Assembly (NCBI GenBank): GCA_964211495.1
Contig: CAXORL010000001.1
Span: forward strand, 62,001 to 126,000
Direction: 5' to 3'
DNA: 64,000 nucleotides
Origin: Faucicola osloensis_B
GTDB lineage: Bacteria; Pseudomonadota; Gammaproteobacteria; Pseudomonadales; Moraxellaceae
The translations under genes and the position numbers were made by a program. This document shows, piece after piece, positions 35,330-43,836 of this stretch. The notes beneath the pieces are model-generated. The model did not search any database and was not told the origin of the DNA. It saw only the letters and a program-made list of their open reading frames with translations. How positions within the stretch are numbered: the stretch's first letter is position 1; every line of letters starts with the position of its first letter.

Positions 35330-36433
35330 ATGGCAAAAACATTTTGGCTGAACCAAAAATTTAATATCAATTTACCCATTTGGACGTTATTGTCGCCAAG
35401 TATCGCCGCTTTAGTGCTTGCGGTGCATTTGATTTGGCATCCTTCGGGTATCATCATGAATACCGTGACGGCGATTTTTTTGATGGGGTCAGTTTTTGCT
35501 GCTGTGCATCACGCTGAGGTGATTGCTCACAAAGTGGGTGAGCCTTTTGGTACGTTGGTTTTGGCATTGGCGGTCACTGTGATTGAAGTGGCACTTATTT
35601 TGGCACTCATGAGTAGTAGTACACCCACCGATGCGGCGGTGCTTGCGCGTGATACGGTATTTGCAGCAGTGATGCTGATTTGTAACGGGATTATTGGTAT
35701 TTGCCTGTTAATTGGTGGTATCAAAAATTATGTACAGCGTTATAGTTTGCATGGCAGTAAAGCGGCAATTAGTGTGTTATTGGCGATTGCATTAATCGTA
35801 TTTATTTTACCCAATTTTACCACCTCTGCCGCAGGCGGTTTTATGATTGGCGCTCAGCTGCTGTTTGTAGCGATTTGCTGTTTGATTTTGTATGCCGCCT
35901 TTATCTTTACCCAAACCATTCGTCACCGTGATTATTTTATTGCCGACGGTGTAGATGATCAGCATCACAGTGATAATGCGCTAACCACGGCGATGAGTGT
36001 GGGATTTTTGTTTTTCAGTTTGGTGACGGTCGTGGGTCTTGCTAAGATGTTGTCGCCTGCGATGGAAGCGGCGCTGCTGGCGATGGGTATGCCAAAAATC
36101 GTGTTAGGGATTATCATTGCTGCCTTGGTACTGTTGCCTGAATCTATTGCTGCGGTAAAAGCTGCCTACAACGACCAACTGCAAAACAGTTTAAATTTGG
36201 CGTTAGGCTCGGCTTTGGCGTCTATTTCGTTGACAATTCCTGTTATCGCGCTTTATTCAATCTTCACAGCAACGCCCGTCATGTTTGGGTTGTCTGCCAA
36301 AGAAGGGCTAATGCTGGTCATTACGCTGATGATAACCATCAATACTTTAAGTACCGGGCGCACCACTTTTTTACATGGCATCATCCATTTGGTCATGTTA
36401 GCCACTTTTGTGTTTTTCTCCATTATCCCCTAA
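35330..36433 (+). CDS. chaA: Sodium/calcium-proton antiporter, ChaA type
   Basis: A 367-residue inner-membrane cation/proton exchanger of the CaCA family. About 11 hydrophobic helices form two halves, each with the acidic alpha-repeat: GEPFGTLVLALAVTVIEVALI (about 72-92) and LVLLPESIAAVKAA (about 262-275). It is expected to export Na+, Ca2+ or K+ at alkaline pH. A very strong GGAGGGG ribosome binding site precedes the ATG. It stands alone. Confidence 0.93.
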   Translation: MAKTFWLNQKFNINLPIWTLLSPSIAALVLAVHLIWHPSGIIMNTVTAIFLMGSVFAAVHHAEVIAHKVGEPFGTLVLALAVTVIEVALILALMSSSTPTDAAVLARDTVFAAVMLICNGIIGICLLIGGIKNYVQRYSLHGSKAAISVLLAIALIVFILPNFTTSAAGGFMIGAQLLFVAICCLILYAAFIFTQTIRHRDYFIADGVDDQHHSDNALTTAMSVGFLFFSLVTVVGLAKMLSPAMEAALLAMGMPKIVLGIIIAALVLLPESIAAVKAAYNDQLQNSLNLALGSALASISLTIPVIALYSIFTATPVMFGLSAKEGLMLVITLMITINTLSTGRTTFLHGIIHLVMLATFVFFSIIP

Positions 36434-36720
36434 TGGAATGAATGGTATAAATGGCATAGAAAATTGGCGTAATAAATGACGTAATAAATGGAAGGCTACT
36501 TGCAATCAGTAACATTCCTTTACTAAATACTTATGCTCATTAATTTAAGTTTTTGCTAATCTAGAGGGCAACTAGAATAACGCCATACTTAACACGATTA
36601 TCGTTGTAGTGATTAGAGGTCGTTCTAGTCATTTGAGGTGTTGAAACGATCATTTAAGAGTTTCAACAAACTATACATTAAAAATCGTACATTAAAATAT
36701 TACAACATAAGGAAAAACAA
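36434..36720. other. Intergenic region with short repeats
   Basis: About 290 nt. The first 70 nt hold degenerate AATGG and GGCGTAATAAAT/GACGTAATAAAT copies (12-bp unit, about 36466-36489). The end has a TACATTAAAA repeat and the ribosome binding site of the BON-LysM gene. No gene seen. Confidence 0.6.
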
Positions 36721-37230
36721 ATGGGACTATTTAGTTTTGCAAAAGACATCGGTGATAAAATCTTTCATCGTAACAAAGACGCTGCGCCAGCCTCGACACC
36801 TGCATCAAATGTCGCACCAACCGCAGCGCCTGCCGCTTCTACTGAGCCATCTGCACAAGAGATTGCGAACTTATTGATTCAGCGTATCCAGCAAAACGCA
36901 CACATTGACAATCTATCAGTCAACTATGACGGTAACACTGACAAAGTAACCATTAATGGTTCTGCTGCTAACCAAGCAGAGCGCGAAAAAGCCATTCTAG
37001 CGGCAGGTAATGTACAGTATGTTGCACAAGTGGAAGATAACATCACGGTTGCGACGCAAGAGCCAGAATCTCGTATGTACACGGTGAAATCAGGTGATAC
37101 GCTGTCAAAAATTTCAAAAGAAGTATATGGCGATACCAACCAATACAATAAAATCTTCGAAGCCAACAAACCATTACTATCTGACCCAAATAAAATCTAT
37201 CCAGGTCAAGTACTTCGTATTCCAGCTTAA
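36721..37230 (+). CDS. lysM: BON-LysM domain protein (Kbp/YgaU-like)
   Basis: 169 residues. A short MGLFSFAKDIGDKIF start is typical of the YgaU/Kbp family, then an Ala/Pro-rich linker (about 22-40), a BON domain (about 43-112, NLSVNYDGNTDKVTINGSA) and a LysM domain at the C-terminus (about 118-168, YTVKSGDTLSKISKEVYGD). E. coli Kbp binds potassium and helps cells under osmotic stress. There is no signal peptide, so it is probably cytoplasmic. AAGGAAAA lies before the ATG and a terminator follows. Confidence 0.93.
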   Translation: MGLFSFAKDIGDKIFHRNKDAAPASTPASNVAPTAAPAASTEPSAQEIANLLIQRIQQNAHIDNLSVNYDGNTDKVTINGSAANQAEREKAILAAGNVQYVAQVEDNITVATQEPESRMYTVKSGDTLSKISKEVYGDTNQYNKIFEANKPLLSDPNKIYPGQVLRIPA

Positions 37231-37252
37231 TTTTTACCAAAAGCCTTATAAG

Positions 37253-37284
37253 CAACCAGTGACCCCTGTCGCTGGTTTTTTTAT
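37253..37284 (+). terminator. Terminator of the BON-LysM gene
   Basis: Stem AACCAGTGAC / GTCGCTGGTT (one mismatch) followed by seven Ts. Confidence 0.88.
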
Positions 37285-37392
37285 AAAAAAATTTGCATAT
37301 TGACAAATAAAGTTTTATAGTATATCTCTGATTCATTAGTTTTGATAACATATCAAAATTTGAATGCACTCAAACTTTTATTTCAGCTTTGT

Positions 37393-37455
37393 TTTGGTAT
37401 TCCGATGTTAGTACCATCGCCAAAACCGCCACCCTAGCAAAAGGGAAAAAGGAGA
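37393..37455 (+). promoter_or_regulatory. Structured leader before a short ORF
   Basis: A long hairpin GTTTTGG...CGATG / CATCG...CCAAAAC with a 5-nt bulge is followed by a small CCCT/AGGG hairpin and then AAGGAG. The two stems end right at the ribosome binding site, so they could control translation. I do not recognise a known riboswitch class. Confidence 0.5.
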
Positions 37456-37458
37456 CAC

Positions 37459-37533
37459 ATGATGTCCGTACTTACTCACAACGTAAAACGTCTAAACAAC
37501 ACTGTTGATGTGTCTGCCGTCTGTTTTAACTAA
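37459..37533 (+). CDS. Short ORF with strong ribosome binding site (24 residues)
   Basis: Starts ATG-ATG, 4 nt after AAGGAG, one of the best ribosome binding sites in the window, and ends at TAA. The peptide is rich in Val and Asn and has a single Cys three residues from the end. It follows a structured leader. The same frame stays open for 29 further codons after the stop. It may be a leader peptide, a small protein, or the remnant of a longer gene; I cannot tell which. Confidence 0.45.
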   Translation: MMSVLTHNVKRLNNTVDVSAVCFN

Positions 37534-37708
37534 TTAAAATTTGGTTTTTTAACCGCGTATATGCGATACGCCCCTACATTTACCGATTTTGATTTATCAA
37601 ACCCAAAGCATCATCATCAATAGTAACTGACGGATAATAAAGCGAATTTTGGCTTTTGCTTATGTTTGTTGTGATGGTAACGATTTGGGTTTTTTGTTGT
37701 CTAAAATT

Positions 37709-37740
37709 TCCCTATTTTTACATGTCCCTATTTTTACATG
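37709..37740 (+). repeat. Perfect 16-bp tandem duplication
   Basis: TCCCTATTTTTACATG occurs twice head to tail. Confidence 0.92.
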
Positions 37741-37991
37741 TCACATAAATCGTCGGATAGCTAAAACGCACCCTGCGATAACAAACTTTTTCAGAGCAGT
37801 TAGTTTTTCAAACGCATTTATGTGTTTCAGCCTTGTTTGCCAGTTGTGTTAAACGATTGGACGGCGTTTTATTGTTTAAATTTACTTATCAAAGTCATTT
37901 CAAAAAATTTTAATTATCATTTATCGGTCTAAATTTGCTACGCTAAAAATTTTAAGGGTGTGTGAATTTAGCATTAAAACAGAAAAAATAT

Positions 37992-39197
37992 ATGAGTATT
38001 CAATTAGTATTAAATAAATCTGCCCAACATGGCGTACCTGTCAAAGTATTTACCAAAGATATTGAACAAGAAGCCATCCAGCAATTACGTAATCTTGCCC
38101 AGCTTGAATTTGTCCATCATCACATTGCAGTAATGCCTGATGTGCATGTGGGCAAGGGTGCGACTGTGGGTAGTGTGATTCCGACTAAAGATGCGATTAT
38201 TCCTGCGGCGGTGGGTGTGGACATCGGCTGCGGCATGAACGCGGTGCGACTGTCGCTCAAAGCCCACCAATTGCCCGATAATCTAGCTAAAATCCGTACA
38301 GCGATTGAAGCCAAAGTTCCTGTTGGTTTTAACCAGCACCAAGCCATCACGGTGAAAATGACTACGCTTGACCCACTTGCCAAACGCTTAAAGCGCATCA
38401 CTGATAAGCACAAGGGGCTGCTCAAAATGCTGCGCAACTTTGAGCGAACTTGGGCAAAACAGCTCGGTACGCTGGGTGGTGGTAATCATTTTATTGAGCT
38501 GTGTATCGATGAAAATGAGGATGTCTGGGTGATGCTGCATTCGGGCAGTCGCGGCATTGGCAACTGTATTGGTGAGTATTTTATTACCCTTGCCAAAAAA
38601 GAACAGCAAAGCCGCTTTGGGCATGTGCCTGACCGTGATTTGGCGTATTTTGCCCAAGGCTCCCATAGTTTTGACGATTACCTTGAGGCGGTGCAGTGGG
38701 GGCAAGATTATGCGTTGGAGAATCGCCGCGAGATGATGCGACTCATTGTCAGTGTGCTGCAGCGTGAACTGCCGCATTTTACCTTGACTCGCGAGGCGAT
38801 TAATTGCCATCACAATTATGTCAGCCAAGAACATCACTACGGTGAGGATGTGTATGTGACCCGCAAAGGGGCAATTTCTGCCTATGAGGGTGAGCTTGGT
38901 ATTATACCTGGCTCGATGGGGGCAAAATCCTATATCGTCAAAGGCAAGGGCAATAGCGAGGCGTTGTGTTCGTGTTCCCATGGGGCAGGGCGACGCATGA
39001 GCCGTGGCAAAGCAATTCGGCATTTTAACCTTGATGACTTAAGAGCACAGACGGCGGGCGTGGAGTGCCGTAAAGACAAGGGCGTGATGGATGAAATTCC
39101 AGAGGCGTATAAAGATATTGATGCGGTGATGGCGAATCAGTCGGAGCTTGTCGAAGTCGTGCATACGCTTAAACAAGTGATGTGTATTAAAGGATAA
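37992..39197 (+). CDS. rtcB: RNA-splicing ligase RtcB
   Basis: A 401-residue GTP- and Mn-dependent ligase joining RNA 2',3'-cyclic or 3'-phosphate ends to 5'-OH ends. Metal-binding segments are visible: VGVDIGCGMNA with the conserved Asp and Cys (about 73-83), GGGNHFIEL (about 160), HSGSRGIGN (about 187-195), and the GTP-attachment histidine in SCSHGAGRRMSR (about 326). Length is that of E. coli RtcB. I start at ATG 37992; a GTG 30 nt upstream is possible. No rtcA or rtcR is present. Its stop codon is part of the ribosome binding site of the next gene, so the two are coupled. Confidence 0.95.
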   Translation: MSIQLVLNKSAQHGVPVKVFTKDIEQEAIQQLRNLAQLEFVHHHIAVMPDVHVGKGATVGSVIPTKDAIIPAAVGVDIGCGMNAVRLSLKAHQLPDNLAKIRTAIEAKVPVGFNQHQAITVKMTTLDPLAKRLKRITDKHKGLLKMLRNFERTWAKQLGTLGGGNHFIELCIDENEDVWVMLHSGSRGIGNCIGEYFITLAKKEQQSRFGHVPDRDLAYFAQGSHSFDDYLEAVQWGQDYALENRREMMRLIVSVLQRELPHFTLTREAINCHHNYVSQEHHYGEDVYVTRKGAISAYEGELGIIPGSMGAKSYIVKGKGNSEALCSCSHGAGRRMSRGKAIRHFNLDDLRAQTAGVECRKDKGVMDEIPEAYKDIDAVMANQSELVEVVHTLKQVMCIKG

Positions 39198-39200
39198 ACC

Positions 39201-39425
39201 ATGAAAAACCAAAAACAATTAATCAAATTGGGTGAGCAACTGGAGAAAAATCCGTCAATCGCGCAATCCAATTTGGCTGTTAAACCCCGTAATTACTTGG
39301 CGTTAAATCCGCTTTTGCAAAAAGGCGGACTGCATGAAAAAGACGATGTCGAAATCGCCCGCAAGAAACAACGCAGGCAGACCAAGCAGGATTTGCGAAA
39401 ACAAGTTTGGCGACAGGAGTCGTAA
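39201..39425 (+). CDS. Small basic protein coupled to rtcB
   Basis: 74 residues, not recognised. It is strongly basic, with a Lys/Arg/Gln-rich C-terminal helix (about 48-72), and carries a central KPRNYLALNPLLQKGG segment that looks conserved. It starts 3 nt after the rtcB stop, with AAAGGATAA overlapping that stop, which implies translational coupling. A basic partner of an RNA ligase could bind RNA, but this is only inference. It is far too small and of the wrong charge to be archease, the known RtcB helper. A bidirectional terminator follows. Confidence 0.75.
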   Translation: MKNQKQLIKLGEQLEKNPSIAQSNLAVKPRNYLALNPLLQKGGLHEKDDVEIARKKQRRQTKQDLRKQVWRQES

Positions 39426-39428
39426 TAA

Positions 39429-39457
39429 CCAAACACCCCAAATTTTGGGGTGTTTAT
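39429..39457. terminator. Bidirectional terminator after the rtcB pair
   Basis: AAACACCCCAAA / TTTTGGGGTGTTT stem, shared with the convergent L,D-transpeptidase gene. Confidence 0.85.
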
Positions 39458-39479
39458 TTGACGCCTATACAATACAAAC

Positions 39480-40805
39480 TTATTCAAATACCACGTCTGC
39501 GCCATCGGCTATCGTACCATACAGACTTAGCGCATCCCAATTGGTCAAACGCACACAACCGTGTGATTTTTGCGCGCTGATTAACTCAGGCTCAGGCGAG
39601 CCATGAATACCAAAGCCCCGTTTTGATAACCCAATCCAAGCGCGCCCCACAGGGTTGTTGGGTCCTGGTGGTAGCCACTTTTCTTTGGAAGAAAAATCAG
39701 TATTATAGGTGGGGTTTAATACACGGTTTTTAACTTTTAAACTGCCAGACGGTGAGGGGGTGTAGTTGGAACCCACGGTTGTCGGATAGCTTGCAACGAG
39801 CTCACCACTAGCAGCATAGGCGTACAAGATGTTTTTCTTTTTATCGCTCACAACCTTGGTCACTTCGGTCATATTGGGCTGATAGGGATTGTAGACGGTG
39901 ATAACGTTACCCGCTTTGAGTGGCGTACTGGGGTTTAATCGACTTACCAGTTTTTGGCTCATATGAAATTTTTCAGCCACCGCTTCACGCGCTGATTTGT
40001 ATTGCATGTCTCTGGGCGCTTTGGAAATAACCAAATCATCGCGCGTCAGCTGATAATTGATAAAAATCGGCTGCTTATTTAACGTCTCGTTGCTGGTTAA
40101 CGCTGACCAAGTGGCTTCATCCATCGTGGTGGTTACGGGCAGATTGTGCTTTTGCTGAAAAATCTGCATCGCTTTGATGGTGTTTTTATTCATTATCCCT
40201 GTCACCGCACCCACACTATGCCCATGCCAATTAAGCAGTGCTTGGGTCTTAAATACCAGCAGTTCATCAGGCTTAATGAACACTTGTTTTGATGGTAACG
40301 CGTCTTTGTTAGCCACGGATGACGGATTGTCATTAGCAGATTGTTTAAGCGCAGCATAGTCAATAGTTGATTGAAAACTCGGCGCAGATGGGGTCGCTGA
40401 AGCAGATGCGGTTGATGCGGCTTGTGACGCGACTACCGCAGAGGCAGGCATGGCTGGTAAATCAATAGCGCCTGTGGGTGACCAACTCACTTGGTTTACT
40501 TGCTGGGCAACCATCGGTAAATTATCAGTGGTATAGGCAATCTCTGGCAAGGCTTGTTTTAGTCGTTGCTGCACCAAGCTTGCGCCAATAAACTGTTGAC
40601 TGACATTGGCTTTTAGCGTTGGGGCAGGCGAAGAGGCAGCGACACTTGCGGTTGTGCTGGCTGCAGTACTAGCTGTAGTACTTGCTGTCGCAACTGTGGG
40701 TACATCCATCGCTTGATTGGGTGACTGTTGACAGGCAGATAAACTGATAGCAAGCACGATGCTTGTAAAGCAAGGTAAGATTTTATGATAAGAAGACATA
40801 GTCAT
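39480..40805 (-). CDS. L,D-transpeptidase lipoprotein with peptidoglycan-binding domain
   Basis: About 441 residues. Signal peptide with lipobox L-S-A-C, then an Ala/Ser/Thr-rich linker, a PG_binding_1 domain (TQALLNWHGHSVGAVTG, central), a LysM-like segment (LVSRLNPSTPLKAGNVITVYNPY) and a C-terminal YkuD domain. The catalytic motif SHGCVRLTNWD holds the nucleophilic Cys, with GIHGSPEP upstream. It should form 3-3 cross-links or attach proteins to peptidoglycan in the periplasm, anchored to a membrane. ATGs at 40805 and 40799 are both possible; an upstream start at 40847 would put 14 polar residues first. A paralogue lies at 58931-60403. Confidence 0.9.
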   Translation of the reverse strand: MTMSSYHKILPCFTSIVLAISLSACQQSPNQAMDVPTVATASTTASTAASTTASVAASSPAPTLKANVSQQFIGASLVQQRLKQALPEIAYTTDNLPMVAQQVNQVSWSPTGAIDLPAMPASAVVASQAASTASASATPSAPSFQSTIDYAALKQSANDNPSSVANKDALPSKQVFIKPDELLVFKTQALLNWHGHSVGAVTGIMNKNTIKAMQIFQQKHNLPVTTTMDEATWSALTSNETLNKQPIFINYQLTRDDLVISKAPRDMQYKSAREAVAEKFHMSQKLVSRLNPSTPLKAGNVITVYNPYQPNMTEVTKVVSDKKKNILYAYAASGELVASYPTTVGSNYTPSPSGSLKVKNRVLNPTYNTDFSSKEKWLPPGPNNPVGRAWIGLSKRGFGIHGSPEPELISAQKSHGCVRLTNWDALSLYGTIADGADVVFE

Positions 40806-40851
40806 TGAATTGTAAGAAAAATTTAGCAAGTGAGGATGGAAGGTCATCGAG

Positions 40852-40885
40852 GTTTTAGAGAAACGATAGTTTTAGAGAAACGATA
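40852..40885 (+). repeat. Perfect 17-bp tandem duplication upstream of the L,D-transpeptidase gene
   Basis: GTTTTAGAGAAACGATA occurs twice head to tail, about 50 nt upstream of the start codon, in the probable promoter or leader. Confidence 0.92.
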
Positions 40886-40968
40886 AGGGCATACTATAGC
40901 AAAACTCGCTTGAAGATAAGCAGGATTTTACAAATTTTTCAAAAAAATGTTGGCAAAAATGTCGTAAA

Positions 40969-41005
40969 AAAAAGGCAGGTTAGACCAGCTAACACTACCT
41001 TTAAC
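40969..41005 (-). terminator. Terminator of leuB
   Basis: Imperfect stem AGGTAGTGTTAG / CTAACCTGCCT followed by eight Ts on the minus strand, about 30 nt after the leuB stop. Confidence 0.8.
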
Positions 41006-41033
41006 GCATGATAAAAATTAGGGTAATCAAAGA

Positions 41034-42104
41034 TTATAAGTTAGCGATGACCGCATCACCCATGTCTGAGCAAGAAACCAGCGTGGTACCTTGTTCAAAG
41101 ATATCGCCTGTGCGTAACCCTTGTTGCAATACTTTTTGCACTGCTTGCTCCACCTGCGTGGCACGGGCTTCATCATTGAGGCTATAACGTAACAGCATCG
41201 CCAATGACAAAATGGTTGCCAATGGGTTAGCTTTATTTTGACCGGCGATATCAGGGGCAGAACCATGCGATGGTTCATATAGCCCTTTGCCTGTGTCATT
41301 TAAGCTCGCGGATGGTAGCATACCAATAGAACCAGTCAGCATCGAGGCTTGATCTGATAAAATATCGCCAAAAATATTGCCGGTGGCAATCACATCAAAC
41401 TGTTTTGGGGCTTTGACCAGCTGCATCGCTGCATTGTCGACATACATGTGAGTCAATTCAACATCCGGGTATTGGGCAGCGACTTCAGTGAAAATCTGCT
41501 TCCAAAACTCTGTGGTCTCAAGCACGTTGGCTTTATCAACTGAGCAGAGTTTTTTACCGCGTTTTTGCGCTGCTTCAAAGGCGACTTTGGCGATACGGCG
41601 AATTTCTGATTCGCTGTATTTCATGGTGTTGTAGCCTTCTTTCTCACCGTTTTCAAGCGTGCGAATACCGCGTGGTTCACCAAAATAAATATCGCCGGTG
41701 AGCTCACGGACAATCAAAATATCTAATCCAGATACCACCTCAGGTTTTAAAGTTGAGGCATTGGCAAGTTCTGGGTAAAGAATAGCTGGGCGAAGATTGG
41801 CAAATAGATTTAAGTCTTTACGAATCGCCAGTAATCCACGCTCTGGGCGCACTGAGCGTTCAAGGTTATCATACTGTGGCCCGCCGACAGCACCGAGCAA
41901 TACCGCATCAGCCTTGCGGCACAGATTTTGGGTAGCTTCTGGGTAGGGTGAGCCATGCGCATCATACGCGGCGCCACCTAATAGCCCATACTCATAGCGA
42001 GCGTCTAAGCCTTGCTCGATTAATTTATCCAATACTTTGACAGCTTGTCCAATGATTTCAGGACCAATACCATCACCTTGTAATACGGCGATTTGTTTTG
42101 TCAT
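41034..42104 (-). CDS. leuB: 3-isopropylmalate dehydrogenase
   Basis: A 356-residue NAD-dependent decarboxylating dehydrogenase of leucine synthesis. Visible are the N-terminal LQGDGIGPEI, the substrate-binding RPERGLLAIRKDLNLFANLRP (about 95-115), RELTGDIYFG, the KANVL lysine (about 190), VDNAAMQL and the metal-binding GDILSDQASML, and the nucleotide site EPSHGSAPDIAGQNKANP (about 275-292). Length is typical. It is the last gene of the leuC-leuD-leuB group, after an unrelated lipoprotein gene and with a 145-nt gap that could hold its own promoter. Confidence 0.97.
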   Translation of the reverse strand: MTKQIAVLQGDGIGPEIIGQAVKVLDKLIEQGLDARYEYGLLGGAAYDAHGSPYPEATQNLCRKADAVLLGAVGGPQYDNLERSVRPERGLLAIRKDLNLFANLRPAILYPELANASTLKPEVVSGLDILIVRELTGDIYFGEPRGIRTLENGEKEGYNTMKYSESEIRRIAKVAFEAAQKRGKKLCSVDKANVLETTEFWKQIFTEVAAQYPDVELTHMYVDNAAMQLVKAPKQFDVIATGNIFGDILSDQASMLTGSIGMLPSASLNDTGKGLYEPSHGSAPDIAGQNKANPLATILSLAMLLRYSLNDEARATQVEQAVQKVLQQGLRTGDIFEQGTTLVSCSDMGDAVIANL

Positions 42105-42249
42105 GTTACTTCCTTCACGTTAAACCACAACTTTTTGCTGACAACGCAGCTTTTAAAATTTTGTTAGTTTCTAAAAAATAATTGAATCAGGGGTTATTGA
42201 ATGATGCTTTCTTGGATAAAGCTTTTGTGAGTAAAGCTTTTAGGCGCAT

Positions 42250-42888
42250 CTATAAAGCCACCTTTACAAATTCATTTGATAAAGCGCCTTGCTGATTGGG
42301 CTTTTTACACCATTGATTGGTAAGTTTGGCATTTTCATACAAGTCAATACACAGTGGCGTTGGGGCAGACTGCGCTAGCAAACTATAATCGGTCTTTTGA
42401 ATTTGGCGGTAGGCTTTGAGCTCATAGCGTTTACCGCTTTCAAAACGATGGATAAAACTAAAACTTTCAACCGTCGTCAAGTCCTTATCCAAATAAAAAC
42501 GGGTGGCAACCATGTGCTGACCACTGGGAAAACTTACCAAGTAATTTGGTATAGTAGACTTGCTCTGTGGCTTACTCATCAAAGGGGTGACGGTCACTGG
42601 GCTAGTCTCTTGGCTATGGTTGCCAAGTGTAGCGCTCGGGGTGTGAGTCGATTGATTAATAACTGACAACGTGCCAATGCGATTGATTTCACAGGCATAA
42701 ATACCGGTACATTTTAGTGTGCTTTTGCCTGCAGCAATCGGTTGCGGCGCTGTTACCACTGAGGGTTTGGCGCGTGTGCTTGGCTGCTTTGTCATTGATT
42801 GACAGCCAGATAGCGCCACCGCCGAACAAATCGCAATGGCTACAGCAGGCAAACAGTCAAAGTGAAAAAAGCGCTTCGTGAACATCAT
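42250..42888 (-). CDS. Putative lipoprotein of unknown function between leuD and leuB
   Basis: 212 residues. The N-terminus is a signal peptide with lipobox L-S-G-C (Cys about residue 29), then a Thr/Ser/Pro-rich linker and a mature domain with a CTGIYACEI cysteine pair near residue 60-65 and further cysteines near 184 and 194. The second half, around residues 110-165, looks like beta strands (TRFYLDKDLTTVESFSF). I do not recognise a family. It is on the same strand as leuD and leuB but flanked by gaps of 288 and 145 nt, so it may be transcribed on its own. Confidence 0.7.
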   Translation of the reverse strand: MMFTKRFFHFDCLPAVAIAICSAVALSGCQSMTKQPSTRAKPSVVTAPQPIAAGKSTLKCTGIYACEINRIGTLSVINQSTHTPSATLGNHSQETSPVTVTPLMSKPQSKSTIPNYLVSFPSGQHMVATRFYLDKDLTTVESFSFIHRFESGKRYELKAYRQIQKTDYSLLAQSAPTPLCIDLYENAKLTNQWCKKPNQQGALSNEFVKVAL

Positions 42889-43176
42889 GGTTGTTATTCC
42901 CTCAAATCTAAAAAAAGCAATTAAAAAATTGCAGTAACAGGGTGCCTGCCATAGTTAGACGATGATTTTCATGGCGGATGATGCCATGATCTAAACACAG
43001 TCATAGTCAAGCTAAAATGTGACTAACATAACCAATATCCCAACCTTTGTCAAAAAATGCCTTTTTTATGCGCGGCTTGTACGCAGGTTGAGATACATGA
43101 TGGATAAACTCTCAATGATAAATCATCAATGAAGAAACGCTACTGACATTGTACATTTACCTAACCGAGCAGCACT

Positions 43177-43827
43177 TTAAGCAGCACCTGTGCCAAATAC
43201 CCAAGGGCGTGATTGTTTGGCGTTTTCTTCATACGCTTTGATGCTGTCAGCTTGCTGTAATGTCAGACCAATATCGTCTAAACCGTTAAGCAGACAGTGC
43301 TTACGAAATTCATCGACGTCAAACGCATAGCTTTTGCCAGAGGGTGAAATCACTTGCTGTTTTTCTAAATCCACGGTTAATTGGTAGCCATCTTGGGCAA
43401 AGCATTCGGCAAACAATTCACTGACCGCATCTTCGCTTAAAATCACTGGCAACATGCCATTTTTAAAGCAATTGTTGTAGAAAATATCGGCAAAACTTGG
43501 CGCAATCACCGTGCGAAAACCGTATTCTTCGAGTGCCCAAGGCGCATGCTCACGGCTTGAGCCACAACCAAAGTTTTTACGCGCAAGCAAAATGTTAGCA
43601 CCTTGATAACGGGGCTGATTTAAAATAAAATCAGGGTTAATGGGGCGTTTGCTATTGTCTTGACCCGGATAGCCTTCGTCCAAATAACGCCATTCATCAA
43701 ATAAATTGGCACCAAACCCCGTGCGTTTGATAGATTTCAAAAATTGTTTTGGAATGATTTGGTCAGTGTCCACGTTTGAGCGATCTAGTGGGCAGACAAT
43801 GCCTTGCTCAAGGGTATATTTTTTCAT
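43177..43827 (-). CDS. leuD: 3-isopropylmalate dehydratase small subunit
   Basis: A 216-residue swivel subunit that pairs with LeuC to isomerise 2- to 3-isopropylmalate. It has the DRSNVDTDQIIPKQFLK start (about 15-31), LLARKNFGCGSSREHAPWAL (about 80-100, substrate-binding GCGSSREHA) and the VIAPSFADIFYNNCFKNG segment. Length is right for the family. Its start is 9 nt after the leuC stop, so the two are translated together. Confidence 0.97.
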   Translation of the reverse strand: MKKYTLEQGIVCPLDRSNVDTDQIIPKQFLKSIKRTGFGANLFDEWRYLDEGYPGQDNSKRPINPDFILNQPRYQGANILLARKNFGCGSSREHAPWALEEYGFRTVIAPSFADIFYNNCFKNGMLPVILSEDAVSELFAECFAQDGYQLTVDLEKQQVISPSGKSYAFDVDEFRKHCLLNGLDDIGLTLQQADSIKAYEENAKQSRPWVFGTGAA

Positions 43828-43836
43828 AGTTCTACC

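Larger units (their letters stand above)
37285..37991. other. Long intergenic region before rtcB
   Basis: About 700 nt, AT-rich. It contains a structured leader (about 37393-37455) and a 24-codon ORF (37459-37533), a GCGTAT/ATACGC hairpin at 37555-37571, and a perfect 16-bp tandem duplication at 37709-37740. The rest shows nothing gene-like; an open frame at 37649-37852 has no ribosome binding site and Cys/Phe-rich unlikely composition. Confidence 0.6.

Noticed and set aside
37649..37852. 67-codon frame in the gap before rtcB
   Set aside because: No ribosome binding site, Cys/Phe-rich composition, and it spans the tandem duplication at 37709-37740.
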